This document shows, in pieces, positions 5,582 through 5,970 of a DNA stretch of 5,970 bases (the first letter of the stretch is position 1; each line of letters opens with the position of its first letter). Below the pieces are notes generated by a model, which saw only the letters and a list, made by a program, of their open reading frames with translations, was not told the DNA's origin and did not search any database. This DNA is from an uncultured Armatimonadota bacterium. Lineage in GTDB: Bacteria > Armatimonadota > Fimbriimonadia > Fimbriimonadales > Fimbriimonadaceae. The DNA is taken from NCBI GenBank assembly GCA_946478935.1, contig CAMLEL010000167.1:1-5970 (forward strand), written 5' to 3'. A program made the position numbers and the translations under genes.

Positions 5582-5970
5582 ATGAAGAAGTGGTTGATTG
5601 GATTCGCCTTGACCGGGGTGACCGCCTTGGCGGCCGGCCCCGGCGCGGTCGTGAAAGTGAATGGCAAAGTCGTCAATTTTGCTGGGACCAAGCCCCAAAC
5701 GGTAACGGGCCGAATGATGGTGCCCGTCCGTGGAGTGTTTGAAGCGATCGGCGCCTATGTGGAGTACAACCCTGTGCACCACCGCGTGAATGCCAAGCGG
5801 GCAAACGAGACAATTGAGTTGAAAGCGGGTGACAAGGTCGCCAAACGCAACGGGGCTGAAATCGAATTGGACGTGGCTCCACTGACAATGAATGGCCGCA
5901 TGATGGTGCCCCTGCGCTTCATTGCCGAATCGTTGGGAGCCGATGTGAACTACACAAAGGCAACCAACAC
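5582..5970 (+). CDS. Second stalk-domain secreted protein (3' end missing)
   Basis: The frame is open from ATG 5582 to the window edge, 129 complete codons. Residues 1-19 are a signal peptide (MKKWLIGFALTGVTALAAG). The rest is a stalk domain: VKVNGKVVNF, GRMMVPVRGVFEAIGAYVEY, NGAEIELDVAP, and NGRMMVPLRFIAESLGADVNY. It aligns along its whole visible length with residues 24-130 of the gene before it, with conserved VNG, VP(L/V)RGV, GAYV.Y, LDV and VPLRF.(G/A)E.LGADV, so the two are tandem paralogs. An ATG at 5579 immediately precedes the chosen one in frame; 5582 gives better spacing to AGAGG (5573-5577). The ribosome binding site overlaps the upstream stop codon, which points to one operon and possibly coupled translation. 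What follows the stalk domain lies beyond the window. Confidence 0.88.
   Translation, partial: MKKWLIGFALTGVTALAAGPGAVVKVNGKVVNFAGTKPQTVTGRMMVPVRGVFEAIGAYVEYNPVHHRVNAKRANETIELKAGDKVAKRNGAEIELDVAPLTMNGRMMVPLRFIAESLGADVNYTKATN

Overview
The window holds seven protein-coding genes, two of them cut by the window edges, and no rRNA, tRNA, insertion sequence or CRISPR array that I could see. GC content looks moderate, a little over half. A PEP-CTERM surface protein, tandem 'stalk' (copper amine oxidase N-terminal-like) secreted proteins joined to Ig-like domains, and a sugar isomerase/oxidoreductase pair together fit a Gram-negative-type environmental bacterium. Armatimonadota (Fimbriimonas-like) is my best guess, but it is an inference from gene content and not proven by any marker gene.

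Left part (1-1756, + strand): the 3' part of a TIM-barrel sugar phosphate isomerase/epimerase overlaps by 4 bases a complete Gfo/Idh/MocA NAD(P)-dependent oxidoreductase that starts at TTG. This is a translationally coupled carbohydrate-catabolism pair of unknown substrate. A 77-bp gap with repeated, roughly helically phased TTAC motifs leads into a PEP-CTERM exported protein (1834-2715, + strand) that lacks a Shine-Dalgarno sequence. It converges, with only 15 bp between stop codons, on a small secreted protein of unknown family (2731-3234, - strand). A perfect 10-bp inverted repeat lies in the last codons of the PEP-CTERM gene.

Middle (3235-3918): the leader of the small secreted protein can fold so that its strong ribosome binding site is buried in a 12-bp stem, with a second 9-bp hairpin nested inside. 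Three G-U pairs form only in the minus-strand transcript, which suggests a real RNA regulatory element. This is the most interesting signal in the window. Upstream of it, also on the minus strand, is a short, very acidic, proline-rich and probably disordered protein with repeated D/N-P-I motifs (3340-3717). A 201-bp divergent promoter region follows.

Right part (3919-5970, + strand): two consecutive genes, 7 bp apart, each begin with a signal peptide and the same two-part stalk domain. The first (551 aa) adds a duplicated beta-rich module on either side of an Ig-like domain and a C-terminal Ig-like domain. The second runs off the window within its stalk domain. They look like tandem paralogs building cell-surface or periplasmic proteins.
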